NCBI GenBank assembly: GCA_027919835.1
Contig: JANVFP010000027.1
Span: forward strand, 124,001-188,000
Direction: 5' to 3'
DNA: 64,000 nt
Source: Lentinula raphanica
Taxonomy: Eukaryota > Basidiomycota > Agaricomycetes > Agaricales > Omphalotaceae
Of this stretch, positions 24,023-36,774 are shown piece after piece. The translations under genes and the position numbers were made by a program. The notes below the pieces were generated by a model. The model searched no databases. It had not been told where the DNA came from and saw only the letters and a program-made list of their open reading frames with translations. The stretch's first letter is position 1. Every line of letters begins with the position of its first letter.

Positions 24023-27000
24023 TTACCTCCCACTTCTCCCTCCCATTCCACTGCCCCTCCTCGCCTTCCACACTCCACTTCCACCTCCGGCACCTCCAGT
24101 ACTACTACCTTTTTTATCCCCACCGACAACCGTGAACCCATCATCATCATCTCCTCTAGGAGGAGCGGGAGCAGGAGACGCCGTCCGACTGGGTACATTC
24201 GAGTTCGTCCCTCCTCCTCCTTCCCTGCTGACAGACACACCAGAGGCAGCAGCGTTCGCCTTGGCCTCCTCCCTCGCTCTCCATCCTCCCCTAGACGCGC
24301 CGAGTGCGCCGGGGACGTATTTGCCTTGGGAAGCCGGAGCGGGGCTTTCGGATCTGGTGGGTCCCTCGGTGCGTTGACGGGTGGGGGTTCCTGGGAGGGA
24401 GGACAGAGGTGTGTTGGACGAAGAGGTGGTAGTGGTCGTCGTCGTCGTGCTGCGTCTCCACGCTCCTCCTGCCAACGGCGCAGCTGCAGCCGTACCCGTT
24501 TCCTTCCTCTGAGTCTGAGTCTGCTCCAACCTCTCCATCCGTTCTTTCTCCTTCCTCTCCACCCTCCTCCTCTCCGCCTCCTCCTCCCTCATCTCCCTCA
24601 TCCTCGCCTGCTCCATCACCTTCTCCCGCTCCCTCTCTCTCTCCTTCCTCTTTTCCTCCTTCTCCCGCTCCGCTTTGTCCTTGTCCTCCTTCTCCTTCTG
24701 CTCGCGTTGTCGTTGTTCGCGTTCCGCCGCCTCCGCTTCCTCCCTCGCAGCTCTCTCCTCTTCTTCCGCCTGCTCACGGGCAAGACGGGCTTGTTCAGCG
24801 CGCTCACGCTCGAGTCGCTCCCGGAGCTCTTTTTCCTTGGCTTCTTTTTCTTCTCTTTCCCTCTTTCTCGTCATGAACTCTTCCAGTCTCTTCGCCTTCT
24901 CCGACTCGATCCGTCGCATCGCCTTTTCCCTCCTCAGCGCAAACTCCTCCCCCTTTCTCCTGACCAACACCTCTCGCCTCTCTTCCCAGTCCTTCCTGAA
25001 CCCCCCATCGAGCCCTCGACTGAGTCTATTCTTCTCCCTCCTCCCTTCTTCCCATCTTTCTTTTGCTTCTTTCCTCGCCTCCTCCGCTCTCCTCTCGTAC
25101 TGCGCTCTCTCCTGCTCGAGCTGGGTGGAGTAATCGAGAGAGAGGAGGGGCAGCTCGGAGATGCGGAACGCGCGTGTGAGGTGGTCCAGCCGTTTGGAGA
25201 TCGTTTTGAGCCGGGAGAGCCGGAGGGATTTGTCCCGCTCGAGAGCGAGGAGTTGCATTTTGAGGAGCGAGGAGTGGTCCAGGGTCGAAGAGGGCGAGGT
25301 GAGTTTCTGGTGTGTTAAAAACCAAACAGACGAGAGTGTGAGCTATCTCTCCTAGCGAAGAGAGAGAGAGGGAGAAAGTAAGAAAAACGAACCTCGACAG
25401 CCTCTCTGCCTTCTTTCCCCATCCCTTTGAGGATCCCACCCATGCCGCCTTCGAGGAGACCTAGACAAAAAAAGAGAAGAGAAGAGAGGAGAGTTGGAAA
25501 AAAAAGGTGAGGTGAGAGGTGAGAAATGAGTAAGAACAGTGAGAAAAGAGAGATGGTGTAAGAGAGGGAAGGAGACGGAGCGGAGCGAAGAGGAGAGGAA
25601 CAGAGGAAGAAAGAGGGGGAAAGAGGAAGAACGAGCGTGTAAGAGAGAAGAAAGTACGAGAGAAAGTACGAGAATAGGATATAGGATATAGGAAAAGAAA
25701 ACCGACCTTTGGCATACTTCTCCGCCTCGTTCCTCCGTATCTGCTCCAGCTCCGCTTTTCGTCGCGCCGCTTCGCGTTCCCGGGCTTCGACGAGCGAGAG
25801 CAGCCGGGCTTGTTCTTTCGCTGTTTATTTGTGTGATTTGGTGAGTTTGTGTGAAGTGTTTATGCGTTGATGAGGAGATGAGAACAGAGAAGAACAGAGA
25901 AGAACAGATAGTCAGCAAACAACACACCAAAAAAAAACCAAAACCAAAACAAAACTCACCCCTGCGAGCATTCTCAGCAGCGACACTCATACTCTGCGCC
26001 TGCGCCCTCGCTTGAAGCTCCTGATTCAGCTGACGCCGGCGGAACGTGAGGGATTGGTGTAAAAGCAGGGATTTGCGGTAGGCAAGGAGGGTTTCCACCG
26101 ATGGGAACTCCTCGCTTTGGGCGTGGGCCTCAGATGAGGTCGAAGCGTCTTGAAGCCGCGCACGTTGAACGACACCAAGCGCCCTTGACGCCACATCCAA
26201 ACAGCCCGCGACCGCACTCAACCTTGTCCGAACCAAGCTCGTCGGGCTCGGCTGGACCGATCCAGACGCGTTCGAGTCTATAGATGAGAAGGCTGGGAAC
26301 GATGAAGGAAGATACGGCGGATTCGACGTCGTCGTCGACGCAGACGACGACGACGAAGCAGCGTGAGCCTCGTCGGACCCCAACGCCAGACCCTCATCGA
26401 TGAACAAGATCGCGTGTTCTCGATGATCGATCCGGATCCCCATCTCGCCTTTTTTGGCGAGAGAGACGATGTATGAGTCGATGTAGGATTCCAGGGTTTT
26501 TTTACCTGTACGAGAGAGAGAGGTTGGAGAGTGACGGTCTACAACAAAAGTCGAGGCTTACCTGTCTCACCACCGACACCTCCGAACCCGCGTTCCAACG
26601 GGCTCACCATGCGCACGACGTCCTCAATCCTCACCTCGCTATACACCTCCCCGAGTCCTCGGAGGAGTCTGTCGAGTACAGCGTCGTGTAACAAGGGGAT
26701 GTACCTCCCATAAATCTCTTTATTCGTCCATCTTCCTTGTCCTTTACCATCTTTCTCCTCGTCCTCGTCCTCCTCAGCCTCGTGCTCATCCTCACCCGCA
26801 AGCTCCCTCAACAACGGCCGAACGTTCTCCGCCAACCCCAGGGGATCAAACTCGACCTGTAGCGCGCGGTACAGGTCCTGAACCGTCTTTGGTGCCAGGG
26901 GCAGAATATCGCTCGAAAGAAGGGAGGCGAGGAGGGAGGTGCGTGTGGGGGCGGTACTACTCGTACTGATGGAGGAAGACGAATGAGAGGAAGGCTCAGG

Positions 27001-28281
27001 AAGATTCAACAACGCCGAGAGCCTCGGATGAACCTCGTTCGCCCCTCCAGCTGTGATAGGCACCGCCAGTGCACTAACGACGACCTTGCCAGCGAGAATC
27101 GAGCGTTGGTCGTGTTTGAGAGTGTGCTCGGACCCGACAGTGAGGAGCTCGTAGTACTTTGCCCACGCGGCGGCGTGGTAGAGGGCGTTGCCGGACATGA
27201 GGAAGACTTGGGAGAGTTTTTCGTAGTAGTTGGCGATCATCGTTGATTTGATCGTGAGCGAGGTCGACCCAGCCGTTGTCGTCGTCGTCGTCGTCGCAGC
27301 ATTCTGAGCTCCGGGTGTGGTAGAGGTGAGAGTGGAGGAGGACGACGAGGTAGGTGTAGACGAAGCCGCAATCGTCAACAAATTATGAATATCCTCTATA
27401 CTCCTAAACGCCTCCTGCCACAGCTCCAGTTCGACGCTAACATTCAACTGTCCAAACCTCGTCTCCAAATGCCTCTCCAGCGTCTCCGCGTCCCCCAGGT
27501 TGATCTGATTCCCACTATCCCTTACCCCTCCTCCTCCTCCTCCGTCTTTCCCCCCTCCTCCTCCCGCTAGCGCATTCTGGTTCTGAATCTGCTGCCACTT
27601 GCCCACATTGACCAGATGCATCCTCAGCATCTCGCATAACCTCCGAAACTCGGTCTTCCGCCCGTTTTCCAAGCAAAACCTGAACGCTTTTTTCGCTACG
27701 GATTGGTAGATGAGCTCGAGCCTCGCGTTGTTTTTCAGCGTTTCGAGCGAGGTGCGGTAGGTTTCCCAGAGGAATTTGAGCGCGGGCGTGAGCAGGGTGC
27801 GGGAAGTACGTTCGGTTGGGGTTGATGTGCTGGAGGAAGACACGGATGAGAGGAGGATGGACTCTGGAGTCGAAGGCGCCTCTAAATCCTCCACATCATC
27901 CACCACCTCACCCTCTTTCTCCTTCTCCTCCTTCTCCTTCGCAGCAGCCCTCCTCATTTCCTCCCTAACCTCCCTCACCTTCCCCTCCGCCATCCCGACA
28001 AAGCTGCCGACGACGACCTCCACGCTCCCCACGTTCGTATTCTGCGCTAGATTTTTAAACTGCATCAGCCCCTCCTTCGCTGCCCTGCCTTTTCTCAGCT
28101 CGACGCAGAGCTCCATGAAGCGGATCATGATGGGCTCGAGGGAGGTGACGGGCGTCGACCGGAATCGTTTGGAGGTGAACATTTCAGAGAGGATTTGCAA
28201 CGCGGCGTGTGGTTGGTTGACGGACAGGAGGGATTCCGCTTGTTTGAGCACCGTTTCCGGTTTGGAGAATGAGGGTGCCAT
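24023..28281 (-). CDS. TIF32: Eukaryotic translation initiation factor 3 subunit A
   Basis: Exons inferred: 28281-26562, 26505-25960, 25820-25707, 25460-25393 and 25306-24023; 1243 residues, all phases agree. eIF3a is the scaffold of the eIF3 complex that recruits mRNA and the ternary complex to the 40S ribosome. The N-terminus (FSKPETVLKQAESLLSV, ALQILSEMFTSKRFRST) and the block RLCEMLRMHL ... ETRFGQLNVSVELELWQEAF are family hallmarks. A PCI domain lies around residues 450-600 and runs into IVSLAKKGEMGIRID. The last third is a long Glu/Arg/Lys-rich coiled region, then a Gly/Ser-rich tail with a GDDDDGFTVVGG motif. Several low-complexity Ser/Thr/Gly inserts make it longer than yeast TIF32. 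No damage is visible; it is the clearest housekeeping gene in the window. Confidence 0.95.
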
Positions 28282-28620
28282 GTTATCTCGACGACTCTTT
28301 TTTTTTGGAGAGTGTTGTCGTCGTTCGTTCGTCGATGATGGAAAGAGTTTACGGTAACGTAGAGAGAAAAAAAAAACTCGGTGATTATGTCATCCAATCG
28401 ATGACTGACTATATCGCTTCCGAGGCTTTTTCACACGCTCTTTCAGTCGACCGTCTCTTCCATCCGACTCTCGAGTGTTCTCTGACTCTCTGTCACTGTG
28501 TAACCGTTCTTCCTTAAAGTATCTACAGTATCTCCCTACCTCATCTTCCTCACCCACCTCGTCCTTATCATACATACCAATGGAATTTCGACACAGGACA
28601 TGTAACTTTAAGATACAGGC
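28282..28620 (-). promoter_or_regulatory. eIF3a upstream region
   Basis: Pyrimidine/purine-biased DNA directly upstream of the eIF3a start codon (CAT at 28279-28281). No TATA box is obvious, as is common for housekeeping fungal genes. Parts of it recur about 0.75 kb further upstream (see the duplication). Confidence 0.4.
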
Positions 28621-30090
28621 GTCATAGGTGTATTATAGATTATAGATTATACATCAACTGGATATACGCTCTCACTCTCACTCCCAAAGCGTTTGACGAT
28701 TTCAGAGTCTGTTCATTCGGATCGATTCAGAGTTCAAACAACGTTGATGGTTTTAACTTTTGATAGTCTTCAAGATAGTTGGAAGGTAGTCCCACTTGCT
28801 TATAACTAGTCCTACTACATTCTAACCAAAAATCAATACAGGTGTATGAAGTATAAAAGTCTATCGGTTCGCATTCGCATTTGCATTTGCGCAAGCTCTT
28901 CCCCCCCCCCCCCCTCTCGATCACTCACTCTCACTCCTCTTCGGATCCTCACCGTATCACTGACTTCAAGTTTCACCATCGATGTTCGTATTACACAGGA
29001 CTACAAACATCATTTGCGTTGAGTGGCTTTTTTGGGTGTGTCGTTGATTCATCAAGGTTCTCGACGACTCTTTCAGAGTTTTTAGGTCGTCGTTCGTCGT
29101 TCGTCGATGAAAAGACGGACGGACGGATGGAAAGAGTCTACGTAGATCGGACGATCCGACGAAGAGACTTTGGAGGGAAAAAAGAAAAATTCGGTTGATG
29201 ACATATGTATGTCATCCTATCGATCTTTTAGACCTGTAGAAAGTTGTCATGCTTCCGACTCGTTTTTTTAACACACTCTCATGCACGCTTCTCTCAATCT
29301 CTCTCAACTCTCTCAACCTCTCTCTCTCTTACTGTGTAACCGTTTCTGCAGGAACGCTCACGCGCAAGGGGGCTCTAACCAACGTTCTTACTCAGTCCAC
29401 GCCGCTTTATACATACGCTTCATGCTATATAGTACCCTTATCCACCCCCGTCCAACCACGATCGACTCTACTCTACTTTACTCTATAGTACGAATTCTTC
29501 CCCGCTCTATGGCAGCTTCAAGACACTGACTCTGGAAAAAACCCCACCAACTGATTTCGCTCACTGTGTTGGACGTTGAAAGGTTGAAGCTTCGAAGTTG
29601 GGATGAACTTGTCATTCATTTCAGATTGAGTCGATCTTTGAACAACGTTGATGGTTTTGATGGTTTTGAACCCCCCTCTACTCTATACGAATTCTTCCCC
29701 GCTCTATGGCAGCTTCAAGACACTGACTCTGGAAAAAAACCCCACCAACTGATTTCGCTCACCGTGTTGGACGTTGAAAGGTTGAAGCTGCGAAGCTTCG
29801 AAGTTGGGATGAACTTGTCATTCAACATTTCAGATCGAGTCGATCTTCGAACAACGTTGATGGTTTTGATGGTTTTGATAGTTAAAAGGTAGTCCCTAGC
29901 CCTCAGTCTTTTGTCTTTCATCCTTCGTCCTACGCGCTACATACTAACGAAAAAAAAAAAAAAAAACTTCACACAGGTTGATCAAATCTAGATTCTATGA
30001 CCTATGGGTTTTCTGGATATGCGTTCGTGAAAGCAAGTTCTCCCTCAGTTTCTCTCGAACTCTCTTACCTCTTCGGATCCTCACCACAAA
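28290..30090. repeat. Diverged tandem duplication of eIF3a upstream DNA
   Basis: Words occur in the same order in two blocks, about 28290-28990 and 29055-30090. They are CTCGACGACTCTT (28289, 29058), GTCGTCGTTCG, CTGTGTAACCGTT (28496, 29332), CAACGTTGATGGTTTT (28738, 29643) and CTCTTCGGATCCTCACC (28936, 30068). The second block is longer because it holds an internal duplication (29490-29880). The copies have diverged substantially. No gene lies in either block. A C14 run sits at 28901-28914. Confidence 0.7.
29490..29880. repeat. Two-copy direct repeat of about 197 bp
   Basis: Copy 1 is about 29490-29673 and copy 2 about 29687-29880. Both start ACGAATTCTTCCCCGCTCTA and run through CAAGACACTGACTCTGG to GATGGTTTTGATGGTTTTGA with few differences, so this is much younger than the surrounding duplication. 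Confidence 0.85.
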
Positions 30091-30135
30091 TCACAACCAA
30101 TCACACCCAATCACACCCAATCACACCCAATCGCA
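30085..30135 (+). repeat. 10-bp ATCACACCCA short tandem repeat
   Basis: About four to five units of AATCACACCC/AATCGCAATC. The units contain CCAAT words by chance or as a cluster. No gene lies nearby. Confidence 0.7.
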
Positions 30136-30254
30136 ATCAACTATACAATCAACCGATCGAAGCCCACAGGCTAGAGTTTCGGCAGAGTCTCAAAGGCAAA
30201 CAATGCTCACGATACTAACTACGTTCACAACGTTCTCCTCCCCCTTGAACCCAT

Positions 30255-30430
30255 GAAACCCGTTCTCTAAAGAATCTCAGAAGATAACAGATAATAACGT
30301 ATCAGGAGTGGCTGAGCATTCTCATTCTTGAAGGCTGAGAATCAACTCAATCGTATATCTTGCACGACTCATGATGTAAGCCCTCCTCGCCCTTACGGTA
30401 CATCACTCTCGTTCTACTCGTTTATTCACA
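30255..30430. repeat. Dispersed repeat, second copy at 34.6 kb
   Basis: About 110 bp here (TCAGAAGATAACAGATAATAAC, GGAGTGGCTGA, TATCTTGCACGACTCA) resemble 34630-34760 (TCAGATAATAACATCTC, GGAGTAGCTGA, TATCTTGCATGACTCA). They may be remnants of one decayed gene or transposon. I cannot name it. Confidence 0.45.
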
Positions 30431-30864
30431 CGGACTCTTATATATAAATGGCCTATAGCCATATAATACTCTCTTTAACTCTTACCACTGCCTACTTCTG
30501 CCTGTCATACCTACGGACAATTATAAAACCTGTTTACATAAGGTATTGGGCAATGGGCCCGGTGAGACCACTCTTTACACATGACTCACGACTCATGAAG
30601 GTACATCGGACAGAGCATGACTTCAAACTTTTACAGTGTACTACTTACTACGGCAAGGACAATCATTCAAGATCACCATGACTCTGTTCGAATTTTCAAG
30701 GTCCTTTGAAGTTTGGAGCCTGCCAATTGAATCTTGGATCGTGTCCAAAGTCTTGGGAGGTTACTATACTATGACTCTATGAGTGATGGACATTGGACAC
30801 TTGCGTTTCTCTGTACTACTGTAGCCTGACGAGTTCACTTTAAACAACTCATGGCTTGCCCGTT

Positions 30865-31270
30865 TTTTGTTTAAACATGTTTAAACATTCTCATTTCACA
30901 TCATACACTACTGTTTAAACAACTACCTATAAGTACTGCCTAGGTGTAATCCATGATCTTAGAGCTGTTTAAATGATGTCAGAAGTTGTTTAAACATGGT
31001 CTATTTAATCAACTTACATTGCTTAAACATCAGAATCTGTTTGAAGAGCTGTTGAAACAATGTCAGAGATTAGTTAAACAGAATCAAATTAAACAACTTA
31101 CATCTGAATCATTGGGGATATTTAAACATCAGACTCTGTTTAAACAATGCCAGAAGTCAGTTAAACAAAAGCAAGTTAAACAACTTACATCAAAATCATT
31201 GGGGATGTTTAAACATCGGATTCTGTTTAATCAAAGGTCACCTTATTTGATCCATGCCTGTTTAAACATC
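30865..31270. repeat. GTTTAAAC-rich repeat block 1
   Basis: Perfect GTTTAAAC octamers lie at 30869, 30879, 30913, 30988, 31138, 31207 and 31260, with many one-off variants between. An 88-bp unit is tandemly repeated at about 31030-31230 (ATTGGGGATRTTTAAACATC at 31111 and 31199). The open frame at 30986-31363 is a by-product of the repeat. Confidence 0.8.
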
Positions 31271-31389
31271 AGAGCCCAAAGTCCAAAAAATGTCATTCTT
31301 GAGCAACTTACATGGAAACCATCTAACCTATCCAAATTGTGGAGGAGTCTAATATCTGTTTGAGTATTAGGGACAAGAGAACATGGCTG

Positions 31390-32095
31390 CTGGAAATGAG
31401 TGAGCCATTGCTAAACATCATTCAAAACTGCGGGCATTCACCTCATGTATGAGCAGCAATACCAGACCTGTTAAGTGGAAGAACTTGAACAGGGTGACCA
31501 GCACAACAGGTTACTTGAATCCGGAGTGGCGAGCAGTGACCGGTGATGAGCAGTACAGCAGCAAAAGTGGCGACGACGGCGATGTTGGAGGAAAGAAAGA
31601 AAGATGGAATTTCCCACGAATTCCGTTCAACCTGGGGCTGAGGTTCCCACCGACAATAACCGAAAATGGAAGTCCATGGACCACATGACATTTTCTGTGG
31701 GAAACATGTCAGTGCCCAAGCCTGTGGGAATGTAATTTTTCTTCCTTTCGCTCTTTCATCCTTCCCTCCTTCCTTCCTTCCTCGTTGCACCCTGCCTGCA
31801 GTAAGTAGTCCATTTATTTCATTCGTTCTGTCATCATTCCATACAAGCATAGGGTCTGATATGAGCAAGGATTATTGGTTGGCCAAGGGGTCAAGGTGAG
31901 AATTTGTTCAAGACCTCAAGTTTGAATTTTTCACTCAAAGCAATATTATAGAGTTATCACAACATCAATTTAGACTAACTATCAGGTCACGCCATCACAG
32001 TGCCACTACTGCAAGTATGCAGGACTTCAAGCTTCAAGGGGTGAAGAGAATCAGCCAGGCTAGAATTGTGTTTTTTTTGGTGCTCACTTTAGTTA
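31390..32095. other. No gene recognised
   Basis: Mixed DNA between the two GTTTAAAC-rich blocks. Overlapping short frames on both strands (31443-31868 minus, 31449-31688 plus) have no recognisable motif. Confidence 0.4.
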
Positions 32096-32099
32096 AATA

Positions 32100-32300
32100 C
32101 ATTTTGTTTAAACATATCATGTTATGTTTAATTGTTCTTTTCATGTAAGTATAGATTTTGTTTAAGTACACCAGTTGCCATTTAAATATATGGTTTGTTG
32201 AAATCACCTTTGTTTAAACAGAACATCCTCCATGGAGATGAATCTGAGCCAATTAGCAAAAAACACTTCCTATGTTTAAAAAATTCTCTTGTTTAAACAA
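32100..32300. repeat. GTTTAAAC-rich repeat block 2
   Basis: Perfect octamers lie at 32106, 32214 and 32291, with near matches in between (TGTTTAATTG, TGTTTAAGTA, TGTTTAAAAA). Confidence 0.75.
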
Positions 32301-32329
32301 AAAATGGGCAAGTCATTGGATGTTTAAAG

Positions 32330-32935
32330 GTGATAGATCTGATTTCTTCTGTACTAACATCATCCTGTGTTCAATACAGTATCAATACTATCATATCATA
32401 ACCTATCTCATCTCCATTCTCATCTCATCTCATCGCTCTGCTCTGACAATAACCAATGATAATGGCCACCAAAAAAATTCCCGGTCGCTGTTCATTGCTG
32501 TTTGCGCAATGATCATCGTTGGCCAGCTTGATGGGAGTCAACTTCAATGTTTTGATGGATATCTCATCTCATCTCATTACATGTAACACAGCACCTCATA
32601 TCATGATTTACCAGATCAAAGTACTCAAGGGCTGTCTCATCACTGGACTTATCCTTTGGTCTTTCTCAATGGTTGTTAACCAATGACCAACAACCAATAA
32701 CACTCCCCTCCCTAAAAATTCCCAAAGTTGCCAAGATTCATGGACTATTGCTGTTCATCGCTGTTTGTTGTTGCAAACCAGGTTAATGGGAGTCAACAAT
32801 CTTTTGATAACATGATGATACAATATCATATTTTTAAGCCTTGCCTTTCTTTCTTTTATATTTCTTCCTTCTTTTCTCCTTCATCTTTCACTCATTCACA
32901 CTCCGCATTCTTTGACATTTCTTTGACCTCTCATA
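32330..32935 (+). promoter_or_regulatory. Upstream region of membrane glycoprotein A, internally repeated
   Basis: The word GGGAGTCAAC followed by AATCTTTTGAT or TTCAATGTTTTGAT occurs at about 32530 and 32790, each after GCTGTTCATTGCTGTTTG-like DNA. Related words occur upstream of glycoprotein B (about 37490) and at 60640. A pyrimidine-rich stretch (32845-32930) precedes the ATG. Confidence 0.45.
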
Positions 32936-34120
32936 ATGCATACAATTCTAGCCTGGTGAGCTCCAAGTTTCAGATTCTCAAATACTACTCCCTCTTCAAC
33001 TTGTAAGTTGTAACTATGAATGACTAACTCAAATTGCTCCTTGTTCCCCTCCAATTTCAGGCTGCTAGTTCCTCTTGCAATCACTTTCATTCATCTCCCA
33101 CAACCAGTATCATCTATTGATATTTACACCAACAATCATAATATCAGTATCATCAATATCATTGCACGCAATAACCCACTGCCAACTGATGGCTCTTTTG
33201 GCCTGGGTTTAGCAGAATCATTGACACCAGCATTTGTTTCAACTGCTACGCCTACAACCTCAAGTTCTAGTACCGGTTTCAGTCTTTTATCTGTCTCTGC
33301 AATTGGTTTTCTAAACCCAAGGTAGGCTTCCCTTCTGGTTATTCTCAGTATCACCTTGTTCATGATGATCATACTACATCTAGTCCAAACCCGAGGCTGA
33401 CTTCACTCTCCATTGAGTTTACTACTTCAACCACTTCCAATTCTCCTCCTGGTCTGACTTCAACTTCACCCAGGTAAGTTCCTTTCAATCTCACTAAATA
33501 TCTATCCAATGCCCAATACTCATTCATTCTCTGTATGATTTGGAAATGGCTTATATATTCTTATTGACTATTATTTCTTTCATTATCAAAGCCTTCCTGC
33601 AACAATCAGTGTCACCATAACAACAACACCAACAATCCAACCAAACAATAACCAAGACTCTAGTTCTCCAAGTCCCTCTCCCTCTAAGAAAACACTCATC
33701 ACATTTGCCATTGCCACTGGACTCATAACATGCCTTGTCACACTCACTCTCCTTGGAATCATCCTGTTTATTCGTCGTCGGCATCAAATTCATCACTCAG
33801 CTAGAGGACCCTCAGAAAGCTCACCTTCCCATCCACACTTGATGAATGAGGTTCTGATGGCTGAGACTCCAAGTCCTTCAACTGGATATGAATATGGACA
33901 GGAACATGGACTAGTAGGAGTACAGTCACATGAATCACAGCAGAGTCTTGATACTTTGCCAGCATATGGTTTGGCATCAGACTTGCCCCCAATCTATGAT
34001 GATCAGAGAAATATGGGTAGAGAAGTAGCCTTAGGACTCTCATCTTCAGGACCAGCATCAGAAAGACTCAATGATCATCCTGATGATGAGTCTGATGAGT
34101 CTGATCCTTTCCAAGATTGA
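32936..34120 (+). CDS. Single-pass membrane glycoprotein A, PPxY tail
   Basis: Exons inferred: 32936-32955, 33061-33321, 33384-33473 and 33592-34120; 299 residues with consistent phase. The first intron splits the signal peptide (MHTILAWLLVPLAITF, cleavage after PVSS). The ectodomain is short, Asn/Ser/Thr-rich and probably O-glycosylated. A transmembrane helix (TLITFAIATGLITCLVTLTLLGI, written in part) is followed by a basic stop-transfer RRRH. The cytosolic tail contains ASDLPPIYDDQRNMG, a PPxY motif, and ends in an acidic DDESDESDPFQD. PPxY motifs bind WW domains such as those of Rsp5/Nedd4 ligases. The function is unknown; a wall or surface sensor is a guess. Paralogue of B and C. Confidence 0.8.
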
Positions 34121-36774
34121 GAGCATAGTTGAGTAGGAAAGTGATGTTGGTTTAGGCTCTTAGAGGCTGGCTAGCTGCTAGACTTTGTTGGGCAAATCAA
34201 GATGGGGTAGATGAAAATGGAATAAATACTGATATGATTGCGTTTGTAAAGTGAGGACAGGTGATTGGACAGTGAGGCCTTGAAGATTAGTATGAGTACT
34301 AATATAATGATATGATGCTTCTAGATTTGATATACTTATCTAATCTCATTTTTTATCATAACTGCCTTATACAGCATATATTTGCAGGCACCACTCTTAA
34401 GTGTCAGTGAAAAATAGCTTATTCAAATTTCAAAACATAAGTGATGTTTTCCAAACATTCAGCTCTGCAGGCTAACTAGATACAAACTAAAAAAGACCAA
34501 TGCTACAGCCAACCACAGATTAAGTAGCACAAGTATTACAATTTGATTATCATGCAATCAACTGATCAAAATCCAGGCCAGAGTTTGTTATTTGAATGAT
34601 ATTGTCCTCTCCTTAGATTCCTTTGGATTTGAACCTCTTCTCAGAATTTCAGATAATAACATCTCAGGAGTAGCTGACCATGGAAATATTGAATTTTGAG
34701 CTTGAAAATGTTGAGATGTATCACTAAGTAATGTATATCTTGCATGACTCAAGAGTATAACAGAGCTGCAACTTGAAGCAGGAACTTTCATATTTTGACT
34801 CTGGAGAATGAAGGAGTGGGAATTAATGCAACTCTGTTTGAGATTGTCAATGATGTATGGTTGAGAATATGGTATACATGGATACATGGAGTGTAATGGG
34901 ACAAGCCAACTGTGTTATAGCTTGTCCCATTTCACATGGAAAACATATTCAGTACCTCTAGCAAAAATAATATCATCTCCATTGTTTCATTGCATTGGCA
35001 AAGAAAATAGCTTTTCAGACACCCTTCCAACTGAGAGAATTTTGTTTGGTTTTGGTTGTCATGGTGTTCACAGGCCTAGGTGATTGGTAATGCCTCCTTG
35101 TGAACTGTTCATTTTGGGCCTGTGTGACCCATGACTAAACATGTGGTCAAAATGGTACAGTAACTTTTATAAACTGATGAAAGATACCAACACAGATATA
35201 TCAGCAAATTTGCAAATCCATAATGAATATAACCAGATATAATAGGTGTGATGGTATAATTCTTGGTGCCATTATATGCTTGTCATGTACCCATCATAGA
35301 TGGAGTATTCATACAACTATCATACAAGAATTCATATGAATGTTATAATACTCAGTCCTGACAACTTTGAGAATTGTACATGGATGAGAACTTATTAGTA
35401 TTTAACTGAACACCCAACTTCAAGTTTACAGAGTTTTTAACCGTGAGTCCAAACTCCGACCGTTGACGTCTCTCTCTCTCTCTCACTTTATACTATGACC
35501 ACCACCTTCATTGTAGCATTTTGCTCAAACCGCTTTCCATTGACAACAATATGGCATAGTTCAGTTGTGTTGGTAAGAAAAACAACCTTTTCAGCTGTTT
35601 TGGCAAGTCTAAATCATTTGTTTCAGTCTTGTAGGTTGGTCAATCTTGGCAGTAACCTGGCAGTAACCAATAGCAAATGGTAGCAGTGTAGGATACACAG
35701 TGACCCAGTGACAAACGTATCAACTTAGTGAGTAAACATAGTTCTCTAAACAACTTTTAGCACAATGCAAGTCTGATTTTTGACACTGCTCTCCAGGCAA
35801 CCTCGACAGCAAATGGCAGCAAATGGGTGCAGGCAACACACTGAACTGGTGAATGAATTTGAAGTTGTCAGAAATTATTGGCATGTCAAATTGGTGAGTC
35901 AATGTAGTTTTGTTACCTGAGCACAAGTCTAATGTTTGTCCTCTTCAGGAAACCTCAGTCCAGAATGCAGAATGTTGCGCCATCTGTCTCAGGTATGTCT
36001 TTGTGTTTAAGGAATGTTTTGCCTAGCTGAAAAGTTGAGTAAAGGGCATCGTGGATCAGTCGTGGATATGCAAGAATTGCAATTGGGGTCACAGTCCCTA
36101 CTGCATGCCTCACATCTCTTGGTAACACTGCCAGCGTCTCATGCAAAGCTAGTTCAGACCATTATCTTCAAATTTGAGAAGGATGTGTTGATACACAAAT
36201 TGTAGTCATTCAATGTTATATTGTTACTTGTGACAGACTTGTACATAGTGTTACTGTTCAGCAATGATCATACCTTTTTTCTGAACCACTACTGGAATAT
36301 GATTAATATGAAGATGTATATGAAAGGAGTATGATTGATTATGAAGTAGTTATAAAGTCAATATGAAGTCCATATGGTGGGGGTATGCTGTCATAAGCTC
36401 CCAGTATGGATTTACGCACCCTCCTTTGGCGATCATACTGGTGTGATCGGACATGAAGGGCTATGATGGGTATGTGTTCATACCAATTATGAATTGTCAA
36501 TTTTGCTGATGTAACTGAGTTGAGAGAGCAGGTTGTAAGCAAGTAGAAATGATTATGAAATCATTCCTAATCTATGGATGCTATGTATCAGCATTATTGC
36601 ATCTCATGATTTGTCTGATCTCATCTAGTTACTAGTATCACTGTGTCAGTTCTAGCTGTTTCTATTTGGAACCCCACTGTTAGTGGAGCCATGTATAATT
36701 CTAAAAATATTTATTAAAATATTTTTTTTTTGCTCATTGGTATTTTTTTCTATTTCTGGTGTTGGCTATGTTGG
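34121..36774. other. Intergenic DNA between glycoproteins A and B
   Basis: No convincing gene. 34630-34760 is the second copy of the dispersed repeat seen at 30.26 kb. A small frame at 35495-35683 and the repeated GGCAGCAAATGG words around 35650-35830 suggest decayed duplicated sequence. Nothing else stands out. Confidence 0.4.

Noticed and set aside
24326..25318. 330-codon plus-strand frame opposite eIF3a
   Set aside because: It mirrors the Glu/Arg/Lys-rich eIF3a tail and reads as Leu/Pro/Ser low complexity; eIF3a on the minus strand is the real gene.
30986..31363. 125-codon frame MFKHGLFNQL...
   Set aside because: It arises from the GTTTAAAC tandem repeat and has periodic low complexity.
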